From assembly GCA_946479855.1 (NCBI GenBank), contig CAMLHL010000027.1, positions 1-33,104 of the forward strand: a DNA stretch of 33,104 bases. Direction: 5' to 3'. This DNA comes from an uncultured Pseudomonadota bacterium. GTDB taxonomy: Bacteria > Pseudomonadota > Gammaproteobacteria > Burkholderiales > Rhodocyclaceae. Shown here one piece after another: positions 23,052 to 33,104 of this stretch (the stretch's first letter is position 1; each line of letters starts with the position of its first letter). The translations under genes and the position numbers were made by a program. The notes under the pieces were generated by a model. That model was not told where the DNA came from and did no database searches. It was given only the letters and a program-made list of their open reading frames with translations.

Positions 23052-24728
23052 ATGCGAATTCTTCTCATCACCCACAGCTTCAACAGCCTGGCCCAGCGCC
23101 TTTATTGCGAACTGGCGGCACGCGGCCACGAGTTGAGCATCGAATTCGATATTGCCGATTCGGTGACCGAAGAGGCGGTGGCCTTGTTCAGGCCCGATCT
23201 GGTCATCGCGCCTTTCCTGAAGCGGGCGATTCCCGAGACGATCTGGTCGCGCCACCTTTGCCTGATCGTGCATCCGGGCATCGTTGGCGACCGCGGCCCG
23301 TCGGCACTCGACTGGGCGATCGGCAACGGGCTCGGTGAATGGGGCGTCACCGTGCTGCAGGCTGAAGCCGAGATGGACGCCGGACCGGTCTGGGCCGCGG
23401 CGACTTTTCCGATGCGCCCGGCGCGCAAGGCCTCGATCTATCGCAACGAAGTCACCGAAGCGGCCGTTCGGGCGGTGATGGCTGCGGTCGACCACCAAAA
23501 AGAGGCAAATTTCACACCGCAGCGCGTACCGGGGCAGGCCCATGCCCTGATGAAACAGGCCGATCGCGCCATCGACTGGCGGCGCGACAGCAGCACCGCC
23601 GTCCTGGCCAAGCTGAATGCCGCCGACGGCTTCCCCGGCGTTGCCGACGAATTGTTCGGCCAGCCCTGCCACCTCTTCGATGCCTGGCCGGAAGCCAGCC
23701 TGAAAGGCGCGCCGGGCAGCCTGCTCGGCCGGCGCGAAACAGCCATCTGCCGGGCGACGGCCGATGGCGCCGTGTGGATCGGCCACGTCAAGCCGGCCGG
23801 CGGCATCAAGCTGCCGGCGACGCAGGCCTTGCCGGCGGCGGCCGAACTGCCCGAACTGCCGCTCGCCGGCTGGTGGAAATCGCCGCAGCCAACCTGGCAG
23901 GATATCGCCTACGAAGAGGCCGCTGGCGTCGGCTTCCTCAGTTTCGAGTTCTACAACGGTGCGATGAGTACCGGCCAGTGCCGGCGCCTGACCGAGGCCT
24001 TCCTGTGGGCGACGGGCCGGCCGACCAAGGTCATCGTGCTGCGCGGCGGCAGCGATTTCTGGTCGAACGGCATCCACCTCAACACCATCGAGGCGGCCGA
24101 CAGTCCGGCCGACGAATCGCTGGCCAACATCAGCGCCATCGACGACCTGGCCGAGGCCATCTTGCGCTGCGAGACGCAGTTGACCGTCGCCGCGGTCGGC
24201 GGCAATGCCGGGGCCGGCGGCTGCTTCCTGGCGCGCGCCGCGGATTTCGTCTGGGCGCGCGACGGGGTCATGCTCAATCCGCACTACAAGAACATGGGCA
24301 ACCTCTACGGCTCGGAATTCTGGACCTACCTGCTGCCGCCGCGCGTCGGCGCCGACGGGGCGCGGGCCATCATGCGCCACCGCCTGCCGATGACGGCGCC
24401 GGAGTCGGTCAAGCTCGGCTTCTACGACGCCTGCCTGCCCGGCCCGGGCTTCCCTGTCGATGTCGCGCGGCGGGCGGCCGAACTGGCAGCGGCGCCCGAT
24501 TTCCCGGAAAAACTGGCGGCCAAGCAGGCCAGGCGCCAGGCCGATGAAGCCGTCAAGCCGCTGGCTGCCTACCGGGCCGAGGAATTGAGCGAAATGCGCC
24601 GCAATTTCTACGGTTTCGACCCCTCGTACCATGTCGCGCGCTATCATTTCGTCTCCCGCTCGGCGCATTCGTGGACGCCGCGCCACCTTGCCCGCCACCG
24701 CGATCTCGACTGGAAAGTTCCGGCATGA
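23052..24728 (+). CDS. hypX: HypX/HoxX, CO-ligand synthesis enzyme
   Basis: A 558-residue two-domain enzyme. The N-terminal part (about 1-270) is a formyltransferase-like domain with HPGIVGDRGPSALDW (His74). The C-terminal part is an enoyl-CoA-hydratase-like domain with GGNAGAGGCFLARAADFVWAR and the NPHYKNMGNLYGSEFW segment. HypX is known to move a formyl group from formyl-tetrahydrofolate to CoA and decarbonylate it, giving the CO ligand of the active site in air. It is found in organisms that make hydrogenase aerobically. It is separated from hypE by the small gene and 167 bases, so it may have its own promoter. The end overlaps hoxA (ATGA). Confidence 0.95.
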   Translation: MRILLITHSFNSLAQRLYCELAARGHELSIEFDIADSVTEEAVALFRPDLVIAPFLKRAIPETIWSRHLCLIVHPGIVGDRGPSALDWAIGNGLGEWGVTVLQAEAEMDAGPVWAAATFPMRPARKASIYRNEVTEAAVRAVMAAVDHQKEANFTPQRVPGQAHALMKQADRAIDWRRDSSTAVLAKLNAADGFPGVADELFGQPCHLFDAWPEASLKGAPGSLLGRRETAICRATADGAVWIGHVKPAGGIKLPATQALPAAAELPELPLAGWWKSPQPTWQDIAYEEAAGVGFLSFEFYNGAMSTGQCRRLTEAFLWATGRPTKVIVLRGGSDFWSNGIHLNTIEAADSPADESLANISAIDDLAEAILRCETQLTVAAVGGNAGAGGCFLARAADFVWARDGVMLNPHYKNMGNLYGSEFWTYLLPPRVGADGARAIMRHRLPMTAPESVKLGFYDACLPGPGFPVDVARRAAELAAAPDFPEKLAAKQARRQADEAVKPLAAYRAEELSEMRRNFYGFDPSYHVARYHFVSRSAHSWTPRHLARHRDLDWKVPA

Positions 24729-26224
24729 CCCTTCCGTCTTCCCACAGCAGCCTGCGTCGCCTGCCCGCCATCCTGGTCATCGACGACGAGGTGCGCTCGC
24801 AGGAAGCCTTGCGCCGGACGCTGGAGGAAGATTTCGAAGTGCTCTGCGCCTCGAACGCTGACGAAGGCATGGAAATCCTCGAAAAAGAGCAGTCGACCGC
24901 AGCGATCCGCATCGTGCTCTGCGACCAGCGCATGCCGGGCACCACCGGCGTCCAGTTTCTTAGGGAAGTGCGCAGCCGCTGGCCGGACATCGTCCGCATC
25001 ATCCTCTCCGGCTACACCGACGCCGAGGACATCATCACCGGCGTCAACGAGGCCGGCATCTGGCAATACCTGCTCAAGCCCTGGCAGCCCGAACAATTGC
25101 TGCTGACCATGCAGCGCGCCGCGGAAGTCTGGCGCCTGCAGCAGGAAAACCAGCGCCTGTCGCTCGACCTGCGCACCGCCGAGCCGGTGCTCAAGCGGCA
25201 GGTCGACCACAAGCAGGAAAAGGTCAGGAGCAGCTTCGGCCTGGCCGGCCTGATCCGTGCTGCGGGCAGCCCGATCAATGCCGTCTGCGAGATGGTCGGC
25301 CGCGTCGCGCCCTTCGACCTGTCGGTCATGGTCACCGGCGAATCGGGCACCGGCAAGGAAATGATCGCCCGCGCCATCCATTACGAGAGCCGGCGGGCGA
25401 GCAAGGCCTTCGTCACCGAAAACTGCGGCGCCCTGCCCGACACGCTGCTCGAATCCGAACTGTTCGGCTACAAGCGCGGCGCCTTCACCGGGGCGGTGGA
25501 AGATCGCGTCGGCCTCTTCCAGCAGGCCGACGGCGGCACGATTTTTCTCGACGAAATCGGCGAAACCAGCCCGGCCTTCCAGGTCCGACTGTTGCGCGTG
25601 CTGCAGGAAGGCGAATTCCGGCCGCTCGGCAGCAACCGGCCGGTGCATGTCGATGTCCGGGTCATCGCCGCGACCAACCGCGACCTCGAAGACGAAGTGC
25701 GCAGCGGCCGTTTCCGCGAAGACCTCTACTACCGCCTGGCGACCATCGCGCTGCACATCCCGCCGCTGCGCGAGCGGCCGATGGACCTGCCGCTGCTCGC
25801 CCGCCGCCTGCTCGACAGCAGTTGCGCGGCGCTCGGCAAGCCGGTCGAAGGTTTCACCAACGAGGCGCTCGCCTGCATCGCCGCCTACCGCTGGCCGGGC
25901 AACGTACGCGAGTTGCAGAACGAAATCCTGCGCATGGTCGCCCTGGCCACGACGCCGCTGCTCGGGGCCGACCTGCTGTCGCCGCGCGTGCTGCGCACGC
26001 CGGTCGGCGACTTCGACGACGACCGGCCGGGTGATGAACTGGCCTGGGCCGCCGGCCTGAGCGGCGGCCTCAAGGAACGGATGGACCAGCTGGAAATGCA
26101 CGTCCTCAAGGAAGCGATGATCCGCCATCGCTGGAACAAGTCGCGCGCCGCCCGGGAGTTGGGCTTGTCGCGCGTCGGCCTGCGCGCCAAGCTGGTCCGC
26201 CACGGGCTGGAGCAGGCGGAATGA
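24725..26224 (+). CDS. hoxA: Hydrogenase response regulator HoxA/HupR (sigma-54 activator)
   Basis: A 499-residue NtrC-type activator. The receiver domain has Asp20/Asp21, the phospho-acceptor Asp67 (VLCDQRMPG) and Lys118. A linker helix leads to the AAA+ domain with Walker A GESGTGKE (205-212), the sigma-54 contact loop GAFTGA (252-257) and Walker B GGTIFLDE (270-277). The C-terminal HTH is [20 protein letters not shown]. In R. eutropha and Rhodobacter this protein activates hydrogenase operons in its unphosphorylated form, under control of HoxJ/HupT and the regulatory hydrogenase. The start at 24725 overlaps hypX and the end overlaps hoxB, both ATGA. The visible sigma-54 promoter before hybO is its likely target. 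Confidence 0.95.
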   Translation: MTLPSSHSSLRRLPAILVIDDEVRSQEALRRTLEEDFEVLCASNADEGMEILEKEQSTAAIRIVLCDQRMPGTTGVQFLREVRSRWPDIVRIILSGYTDAEDIITGVNEAGIWQYLLKPWQPEQLLLTMQRAAEVWRLQQENQRLSLDLRTAEPVLKRQVDHKQEKVRSSFGLAGLIRAAGSPINAVCEMVGRVAPFDLSVMVTGESGTGKEMIARAIHYESRRASKAFVTENCGALPDTLLESELFGYKRGAFTGAVEDRVGLFQQADGGTIFLDEIGETSPAFQVRLLRVLQEGEFRPLGSNRPVHVDVRVIAATNRDLEDEVRSGRFREDLYYRLATIALHIPPLRERPMDLPLLARRLLDSSCAALGKPVEGFTNEALACIAAYRWPGNVRELQNEILRMVALATTPLLGADLLSPRVLRTPVGDFDDDRPGDELAWAAGLSGGLKERMDQLEMHVLKEAMIRHRWNKSRAARELGLSRVGLRAKLVRHGLEQAE

Positions 26225-27222
26225 AAGTGTTGTGGCTGCAGAGCGGCGGTTGCGGCGGCTGCACGCAGTCGATGCTTTGCTCGGAACCGCGCTCGCTGTT
26301 CGACGAACTGCGCGACGCCGGCATCGAATTCCTCTGGCACCCGGCGCTCTCGGTCGCCAGCGGCGAGGAAGCGCTCGGCATCCTCGAAGACTGCGCCGAA
26401 GGCCGGCTCGCCTTCGACGCGCTGTGCGTCGAAGGGGCCATGCTGCGCGGCCCGAACGGCAGCGGCAAGTTTCACCTGATGGCCGGCAGCGGCCGGCCGC
26501 TGACCGAATGGGTCGCCCGGCTGGCCCGCCACGCCAAGTGGGTGTTCGCCATCGGCTCGTGCACAGCCTATGGCGGCTTCTCGGCCAACACCCCGGGCAA
26601 CCCGCTCGAAGCCTGCGGCCTGCAGTTCGACGAGCAGACCCCGGGCGGCCTGCTCGGCGCTGGCTTCCAGTCGGCGGCCGGCCTGCCGGTGGTCAACATC
26701 GCCGGCTGCCCGACGCATCCCGGCTGGGTCGTCGATACCCTGGAAAAAGCCGTTCTCGAAGGGTTGACCGTCGCGGACCTCGACGAATTCGGGCGGCCGT
26801 TGCTCTATGCCGGCGAACTGGTCCATCACGGCTGCGCCCGCAACGAGTTTTACGAATTCAAGGCCAGCGCCGAAAAGCAGTCCGACCTCGGCTGCCTGAT
26901 GGAAAACCTCGGCTGCAAGGGCACCCAGGCCCACGCCGACTGCAACCTGCGGCCGTGGAACGGCAGCGGCTCCTGCCTGCGCGGCGGCTTCGCCTGCATC
27001 GCCTGCACCGAGCCGGGCTTCGAGTCGCCCGGCCACGCCTTCCAGGAAACGCCCAAGCTGGCCGGCATCCCGATCGGCCTGCCGACCGACATGCCGAAAG
27101 CCTGGTTCGTCGCGCTGGCCGCGCTGTCCAAGTCGGCGACGCCGAAGCGGGTGCGCAACAACGCCGTCGAGGACCACCCGGTGGTCATGCCGGCGATCCG
27201 CAAGAAGGGCGGCGGCAAGTGA
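26221..27222 (+). CDS. hoxB: Regulatory (H2-sensing) hydrogenase small subunit HoxB/HupU
   Basis: A 333-residue small subunit of the cytoplasmic H2 sensor. It starts directly with VLWLQSGGCGGCTQS (Cys11, Cys14) and has no Tat signal and no C-terminal anchor, the two features that separate sensors from respiratory small subunits such as HybO. Further cluster ligands are in GSCTAYGG, AGCPTHPGW, HHGC, LGCKGTQAHADC and CIACTEPGF. The last 25 residues are basic and Gly-rich. It overlaps hoxA (ATGA) and hoxC (GTGA). Confidence 0.95.
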   Translation: MKVLWLQSGGCGGCTQSMLCSEPRSLFDELRDAGIEFLWHPALSVASGEEALGILEDCAEGRLAFDALCVEGAMLRGPNGSGKFHLMAGSGRPLTEWVARLARHAKWVFAIGSCTAYGGFSANTPGNPLEACGLQFDEQTPGGLLGAGFQSAAGLPVVNIAGCPTHPGWVVDTLEKAVLEGLTVADLDEFGRPLLYAGELVHHGCARNEFYEFKASAEKQSDLGCLMENLGCKGTQAHADCNLRPWNGSGSCLRGGFACIACTEPGFESPGHAFQETPKLAGIPIGLPTDMPKAWFVALAALSKSATPKRVRNNAVEDHPVVMPAIRKKGGGK

Positions 27223-28637
27223 CGCGCCTCGTCGTCGGGCCGTTCAACCGCGTCGAAGGCGATCTCGAGGTCAGTCTCGACCTCGAGGCTGGCCGCATTC
27301 GCTCGGCGCAGGTCAATTCGCCGCTGTTTCGGGGCTTCGAGCAGATCCTGCTCGGCCGTTCGCCGCTCGATGCGCTGGCCATCGTGCCGCGCATCTGCGG
27401 CATCTGCTCGGTCGCCCAGTCGGCCGCGGCGGCCTCGGCGCTGGCCGAGGCGATGGGCATCGTGCCGACGGTCAACGGCGATTTATCACGAAATTTGATC
27501 ACTGCCACCGAAAACCTGGCTGACCACCTGACGCACTTCTACCTTTTCTTCATGCCCGATTTTGCCCGCCCGGCCTACGTTGACCGTAGCTGGCATCGAG
27601 CGATCGCCCGGCGTTTCACGGCAGTTACCGGCGAGGCCGCGGCCGAGGTGCTGCCGGCCCGCGCCGGCTTCCTCCGCCTGATGGGCTTTCTCGCCGGACG
27701 CTGGCCGCACACGCTGGCCATCCAGCCCGGCGGCAGCACGCGGGCGATCACCGCCGGCGAGCGCATCCGCCTGCTGGCGCAACTGCGCGAATTTCGCGGC
27801 TTTCTCGAAAAGCGCCTGTTCGGCGATACGCTGACGGCCGTTGCCCAACTGGCCAGCAAGGACCAACTACTGGCCTGGGCCGACGGGCGGGCCGGTGATT
27901 TTCCCGCCTTCCTCGAAGCTGCCAGCGATCTCGGCCTCGACCAGCTGGGTCGCGCCTACGATGCCTTCATGTCTTATGGTGCCTACGGACTGTTTCCGGC
28001 CGGCACCTGGCAAGGCGGGCAGGCCGCCGGCTTCGACCCGGTCGCCATCGCCGAAGACACGACCAGTGCCTGGCTGGCCGATGGCAAGTCGCGCCACCCG
28101 AGCCTGGGTGAAACCATCGTCGATGCCGACAAAACTGGTGCCTACACCTGGTGCAAGGCGCCGCGCTATGCCGGCCAAGCGTACGAAGTCGGTGCTTTGG
28201 CCCGGCAGGTCATCGCCGGCCATCCGCTGGCGCTCGATCTGGTGCAACGCGATGGCGCCAGCGTCATGGCCCGCGTCGTCGGCCGCCTGCTCGAACTGGC
28301 ACTGGTCCTGCCGGCCATGGAAGGCTGGGTGCAGGCGCTGCAGCCCGGCGAGCCTTTCTGCGCCCATGGCGACATGCCCGACGACGCCACCGGCACCGGC
28401 CTCGTCGAAGCCGCCCGCGGCAGCCTCGGCCACTGGCTGAGCATCCGGCGTGGCCGCATCGAGCGCTACCAGATCATCGCCCCGACCACCTGGAACTTCT
28501 CGCCGCGCGACAGTGCGGCCCTGCCCGGTCCGCTCGAACAGGCGCTGGTCGGCCTGCCCGCCGGCGACGGCGCGCCGCCGACGGTGCAGCATGTCGTGCG
28601 CTCGTTCGATCCCTGCATGGTGTGCACGGTGCATTAG
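27219..28637 (+). CDS. hoxC: Regulatory hydrogenase large subunit HoxC/HupV
   Basis: A 472-residue NiFe subunit of the H2 sensor. I place the start at the GTG overlapping the hoxB stop (GTGA), because the protein then begins MTRLVVGPFNRVEGDLEV; an open frame continues upstream but only antiparallels hoxB coding in another frame. The Ni motifs are RICGIC (Cys60, Cys63) and DPCMVCTVH, and the protein ends exactly at that His, so no protease step is needed, as is typical of sensors. Ile62 and Phe110 replace the Val/Leu of ordinary hydrogenases at the gas-channel exit. The histidine kinase gene hoxJ, expected next, is absent. Confidence 0.95.
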   Translation: MTRLVVGPFNRVEGDLEVSLDLEAGRIRSAQVNSPLFRGFEQILLGRSPLDALAIVPRICGICSVAQSAAAASALAEAMGIVPTVNGDLSRNLITATENLADHLTHFYLFFMPDFARPAYVDRSWHRAIARRFTAVTGEAAAEVLPARAGFLRLMGFLAGRWPHTLAIQPGGSTRAITAGERIRLLAQLREFRGFLEKRLFGDTLTAVAQLASKDQLLAWADGRAGDFPAFLEAASDLGLDQLGRAYDAFMSYGAYGLFPAGTWQGGQAAGFDPVAIAEDTTSAWLADGKSRHPSLGETIVDADKTGAYTWCKAPRYAGQAYEVGALARQVIAGHPLALDLVQRDGASVMARVVGRLLELALVLPAMEGWVQALQPGEPFCAHGDMPDDATGTGLVEAARGSLGHWLSIRRGRIERYQIIAPTTWNFSPRDSAALPGPLEQALVGLPAGDGAPPTVQHVVRSFDPCMVCTVH

Positions 28638-28694
28638 AAGGCTGAGGGCCGAAGCTCCGGAGCGGCTCGTGGGCAGCTGCCCGCCTGATTATTT

Positions 28695-29213
28695 CTACCA
28701 GGCGCTGGTGTGCGCGCACCAGCAATCGCCCATCGGGCCGCATGGCTCCCTTTGCGACAGCGTCGAGCGGACCGTGCCATTGGTGCCGTCGAACAGTACG
28801 TCAAAGCGGGCCAGCCGATTCCATTCGTCGCAGTAGGGCCACTCCCAAGCCAGTTCGTCCCGGGCTTTGAAATAGACTGTCCAGGCCGCCTGCGATGGCC
28901 CGAGGATGCGGAGTACCTGCTCCTGGCTCATGCCTGCTTCTATGCGTCTGAAGGTTTCCGGGGTCATGGCATTGTCGACGCGCTGCAGCTTGCCTTCCTT
29001 GTCGATGTGCACCATCCAGGTATGCACTCCCCTGGGGCCGCCGGGATAGGCCAACAGGCGCGAACCATCGGGCTCGCTCCATTGCATCTGCGGTTCGCCC
29101 ATCCGGCTGATGACTTCGGTGGCATCGGATTGGCCAAGCGCCAAGCCGTTTTCGTGGTGGCTGGCGCAGGCGGCCAGAAGAAATGCCAGCATGGTGGTCA
29201 GAGATTTTTGCAT
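28695..29213 (-). CDS. BamE-like (SmpA/OmlA-domain) lipoprotein
   Basis: A 172-residue predicted lipoprotein. The signal MQKSLTTMLAFLLAACAS ends in a lipobox with Cys16. The mature part contains MTPETFRRIEAGMSQEQVLRILGPSQ, the helix-loop pattern of SmpA/OmlA (BamE-like) domains, and an earlier half with a similar GQSDATEVISRMGEP segment, so two related units may be present. I set the start at 29213, with AGAAGG just upstream; an in-frame ATG at 29246 would spoil the signal peptide. It is convergent with hoxC (57 bases) and downstream of the AcoR-type gene. It is probably not a hydrogenase gene. The true BamE role cannot be assigned from sequence. Confidence 0.8.
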   Translation of the reverse strand: MQKSLTTMLAFLLAACASHHENGLALGQSDATEVISRMGEPQMQWSEPDGSRLLAYPGGPRGVHTWMVHIDKEGKLQRVDNAMTPETFRRIEAGMSQEQVLRILGPSQAAWTVYFKARDELAWEWPYCDEWNRLARFDVLFDGTNGTVRSTLSQREPCGPMGDCWCAHTSAW

Positions 29214-29352
29214 CGCCCTTCTTTTCTCGTCGGCAAGCAGCGCCATGAGTCGCTTCGGCGCCTGGATCATTCGGATTCCGGTCTTTTGGCACGTCGACTG
29301 TAGGAGGGCCGCCTGCAGGATCCGGTTCCCGGTATTTTCCCGCAGCGGCGGC

Positions 29353-31221
<1,869 letters not shown>

Positions 31222-31239
31222 GGGGGCTGCCTCCTTTGG

Positions 31240-31291
31240 AATGTCTATTATTTATCCGTTGCCGCGGGAATGTGTACAGAAACTAGACATT
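31240..31291. promoter_or_regulatory. Dyad-symmetric candidate activator site
   Basis: AATGTCTA (31240-31247), AATGTGTA (31269-31276) and the inverted TAGACATT (31284-31291) form a 23-base imperfect dyad (AATGTGTA-N7-TAGACATT) plus a further half site. They lie 104-155 bases upstream of the sigma-54 promoter at 31394, the usual distance for an enhancer of an NtrC-type activator, and directly beside the AcoR-type gene. Confidence 0.6.
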
Positions 31292-31393
31292 TTCCGCTTG
31301 GCCGGTCCAGTCTCGTCATTCCACTGCTTATCTTGTTGATTATGCACGTTATGCAAGGCTTTTCAACGCCGGGAAAAATCCTTTTCCGCGGCT

Positions 31394-31409
31394 TGGTATG
31401 CATTTCGCT
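31394..31409 (+). promoter_or_regulatory. Sigma-54 promoter of the outer-membrane channel gene
   Basis: TGGTATG-CATT-TCGCT has the required GG (31395-31396) and GC (31407-31408) 10 bases apart and differs from the consensus TGGCACG-N4-TTGCW in three positions. Transcription would start near 31420, about 75 bases before the ATG. Confidence 0.65.
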
Positions 31410-31494
31410 GTGGCGCTAACTGCTTTCCCGAGTGGAAGGCATGCAGGAGGAGGCACTGCATCCTCTGATTATCATCGTCACGGAGACAAGTTAA

Positions 31495-32421
31495 ATGGGT
31501 AATAACTGGAATTTAAATAACAATAACAATCATGCGCTGCCGCCGGCAGGCACGCCGGGTTTTCGATTTCTGGCTTTGGCGCTGGGTGCGCTGTTCGCCA
31601 CTCAGGCCTCGGCATTCGATGTCGATGCCGGTGATTACACGGCGCTGCCGGCCGGCACGACCCTGGCGGCGGCCTATTACCAGTACGCCTCGCGCGATGC
31701 CATTTATGCCAACGGGAACAAGCTGCCCGGCAGCAACCGGCTCGATTCCGATGTCGGCATCCTGCGCGGCGTGCATTACATGAATGTCGGCGGCTACATC
31801 ATCGATCCGCAATTCCTGCTCCCCTTCGGCTCGCTGAAGGGCAAGGACAGCCTTGCCGGCCTCGGGCAGGAGAGCGGCGTCGGCGACCTGATCCTGGCCA
31901 CCACGCTGTGGCTGGTCAACAAGCCGGAAAGCAGCACCTATTTCGGTCTCACGCCTTTCCTGCAATTGCCGACCGGCGACTACGACCGGAACCGTGCGCT
32001 CAACCTCGGCGAAAACCGCTGGCGCCTGACCCTGCAGGGCGGCTACATCACGCCGCTGGCCGACAAGCTGCTGCTCGACGTGATCGGTGACGTGACCTTC
32101 TATGGCAAGAACGACGATTTCGGGCCGGGCAGCGCCCAGCTGACCCAGAAAGCCCAGTACCAGTTGCAGACGCACCTGCGCTACAACCTGACGTCGGCCT
32201 GGGACGTGCGTCTCGGCCTTTCCCACGTGACCGGCGGCGAAACGGAAATCGACGATGTGGCGCAGAACAATCGCCAGCGCACGACCAAGTTCACGGTCGG
32301 CTCCGCCTACTTCATCACGCCGACCCTGCAACTGCTGGCCAACTACGGGCGGGACATCGCGGTGGAAAACGGCTTCCGCGAGGAGAACCGTCTCAACCTG
32401 CGTTTGCTGACCCTGTTCTGA
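31495..32421 (+). CDS. Outer-membrane channel protein, MetA/phenol-degradation transporter family
   Basis: A 308-residue predicted beta-barrel protein. After an unusual Asn-rich start (NNWNLNNNNN) comes a signal peptide ending near ATQASAFD. The mature part has alternating short strands, ends in Phe as outer-membrane barrels do, and resembles the family annotated as MetA-pathway of phenol degradation (PF13557), putative channels often linked to uptake of aromatic or other hydrophobic compounds. It is driven by a sigma-54 promoter and lies opposite the AcoR-type regulator, which points to an inducible uptake function. The substrate is unknown. The family assignment is from memory of sequence pattern, not from a search. 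Confidence 0.78.
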   Translation: MGNNWNLNNNNNHALPPAGTPGFRFLALALGALFATQASAFDVDAGDYTALPAGTTLAAAYYQYASRDAIYANGNKLPGSNRLDSDVGILRGVHYMNVGGYIIDPQFLLPFGSLKGKDSLAGLGQESGVGDLILATTLWLVNKPESSTYFGLTPFLQLPTGDYDRNRALNLGENRWRLTLQGGYITPLADKLLLDVIGDVTFYGKNDDFGPGSAQLTQKAQYQLQTHLRYNLTSAWDVRLGLSHVTGGETEIDDVAQNNRQRTTKFTVGSAYFITPTLQLLANYGRDIAVENGFREENRLNLRLLTLF

Positions 32422-32427
32422 TTGTCG

Positions 32428-32500
32428 GCGCCGGCAGTTGTGCTCCCCCTGCCGGCGCTGCGGGGCGCCCGGAGGCACGCCTGTCCCGGGCGGGCATTTT
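32428..32500. terminator. Possible terminator region between convergent genes
   Basis: Two hairpins lie between the convergent channel and NosR-type genes: a perfect 10-base-pair stem GCGCCGGCAG/CTGCCGGCGC (32428-32437 and 32449-32458, 11-base loop, no T run), and a 7-base-pair stem CGCCCGG/CCGGGCG (32466-32472 and 32486-32492) followed shortly by TTTT (32497-32500). The second could end the channel transcript. Neither is strong. Confidence 0.4.
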
Positions 32501-33104
32501 CATGCCGGGCTGCGCCGCGGGGTCAAGGTCCGCCCCTTCTTGTCGAAGAGCATGATCGGCACGCAGCGCTGCTTGTCGTGATAGATGCCGACGCAGTCCA
32601 GGCACTGGAAGCAGACGTCGTAGCGGATCTCGCCGTTCGTCTCGATGGCGTCGTACTTGCACTCCGCCTTGCAGCGCTGGCAGGGCTGGCCGCATTCGCT
32701 GCGGCGGCCCAGCCAGTCCAGCCGGCGCAGTTTGCCGCCGAGCGACATGGCGCCGCCCAGCGGGCAGATGAAGCGGCAGAAAAATTTGTAGTAGAAGGCG
32801 CCGGCCAGCAGGAGGGCCGCCGCGTAGGCGACGAACGGCCAGCCGCGGTTGAAGGCGACGGTGATGCTGGTCTTGAACGGTTCGACCTCGTTGAGGTTCT
32901 CGCCGATTGCCGGGGCGAACAGGGCGCAGCCGACGAGTACCGCCAGCACCCCATAGCGGCCATTTTCCAGCCGCCGGGCGAGTGTCGGCGCCAGCGTCAG
33001 GCGGGGCAGGCGCAGCTTGTTGGCGAGCAGGCCGACGAATTCCTGCAGGGCGCCGAAGGGGCAGAGCCAGCCGCAGAAGGTGCCGCGGCCCCAGGCGACG
33101 AAGC
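32500..33104 (-). CDS. nosR: NosR/NirI-family membrane FeS protein (5' end outside window)
   Basis: The C-terminal 200 residues of a gene that runs off the right edge. The frame stays open to the window end and reads FVAWGRGTFCGWLCPFGALQEF at its start, a typical polyferredoxin segment. Further membrane helices follow (about 32780-32950), then CRFICPLGG, and two Cys clusters CGQPCQRCKAECKYDAI and CFQCLDC, which are [4Fe-4S] sites. This order (membrane part, CxxxCP loops, C-terminal ferredoxin sites) fits NosR, the protein that supplies electrons to nitrous oxide reductase; NirI or other relatives are possible without the N-terminal flavin domain. If nosZ lies next to it, the organism is a denitrifier. 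Confidence 0.8.
   Translation of the reverse strand, partial: FVAWGRGTFCGWLCPFGALQEFVGLLANKLRLPRLTLAPTLARRLENGRYGVLAVLVGCALFAPAIGENLNEVEPFKTSITVAFNRGWPFVAYAAALLLAGAFYYKFFCRFICPLGGAMSLGGKLRRLDWLGRRSECGQPCQRCKAECKYDAIETNGEIRYDVCFQCLDCVGIYHDKQRCVPIMLFDKKGRTLTPRRSPA

Noticed and set aside
26232..27218. Open frame upstream of and continuous with hoxC, overlapping hoxB
   Set aside because: The translation is Arg/Pro/Gly-rich shadow sequence of hoxB; hoxC starts at the GTG overlapping the hoxB stop.
28640..28691. Palindrome GGGCAGCTGCCC after hoxC as a terminator
   Set aside because: The palindrome has no loop and no following T run.

Overview
The window is a 33 kb, GC-rich, densely packed [NiFe]-hydrogenase island. 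It probably comes from a betaproteobacterium, and a Rhodocyclales member (Dechloromonas/Azonexus type) is my best guess. The guess rests on high-GC codon use, a hox/hup gene order like that of Ralstonia eutropha, and a NosR-type gene at the right edge suggesting a denitrifier. The taxon is inference, not proof. Nothing in the window looks like an rRNA, tRNA, IS element, phage or CRISPR.

Layout. (1) 1-9944: end of a membrane-bound uptake hydrogenase operon: large subunit (5' end outside the window), cytochrome b (hupC), maturation genes hupD-F-G-H-I-J-K, then hypA-hypB-hypF. (2) 9945-13610: a small Arg-rich protein on the minus strand, a membrane hybrid histidine kinase, and a 441-base gap holding a good sigma-54 promoter. 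(3) 13611-20137: a second, Hyb-type (hydrogenase-2-like) module hybO-hybA-hybB-hybC, followed by its own protease, HypC-like chaperone and HybE-family chaperone. (4) 20184-22673: hypC-hypD-hypE, then a small convergent gene. (5) 23052-28637: hypX, the response regulator hoxA and the H2-sensing regulatory hydrogenase hoxB-hoxC. (6) 28695-32421: a BamE-like lipoprotein, an AcoR-type sigma-54 activator and a divergent outer-membrane channel protein. (7) 32500-33104: the C-terminal part of a NosR/NirI-family ferredoxin-like membrane protein.

How it works together. Two different respiratory hydrogenases share one set of Hyp proteins, which build and insert the NiFe(CN)2CO centre. HypX should supply CO under aerobic conditions. 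Each enzyme keeps private copies of the final protease, a HypC-like chaperone and a HybE-like chaperone. HoxB/HoxC should sense H2 and HoxA should drive sigma-54 promoters, one of which is visible upstream of hybO. Both structural blocks end in a strong intrinsic terminator placed directly before the protease gene.

Most notable points: the whole Hyb module sits inside what is elsewhere a continuous hypABFCDEX operon; hoxJ, the usual kinase partner of HoxA/HoxBC, is missing from its usual place; both HybE-family chaperones end in a twin-arginine-like SRRxF tail; HoxC carries Ile62 and Phe110, the residues linked to O2-insensitive H2 sensing; and there is a well-formed sigma-54 promoter plus dyad operator in the AcoR/channel intergenic region.
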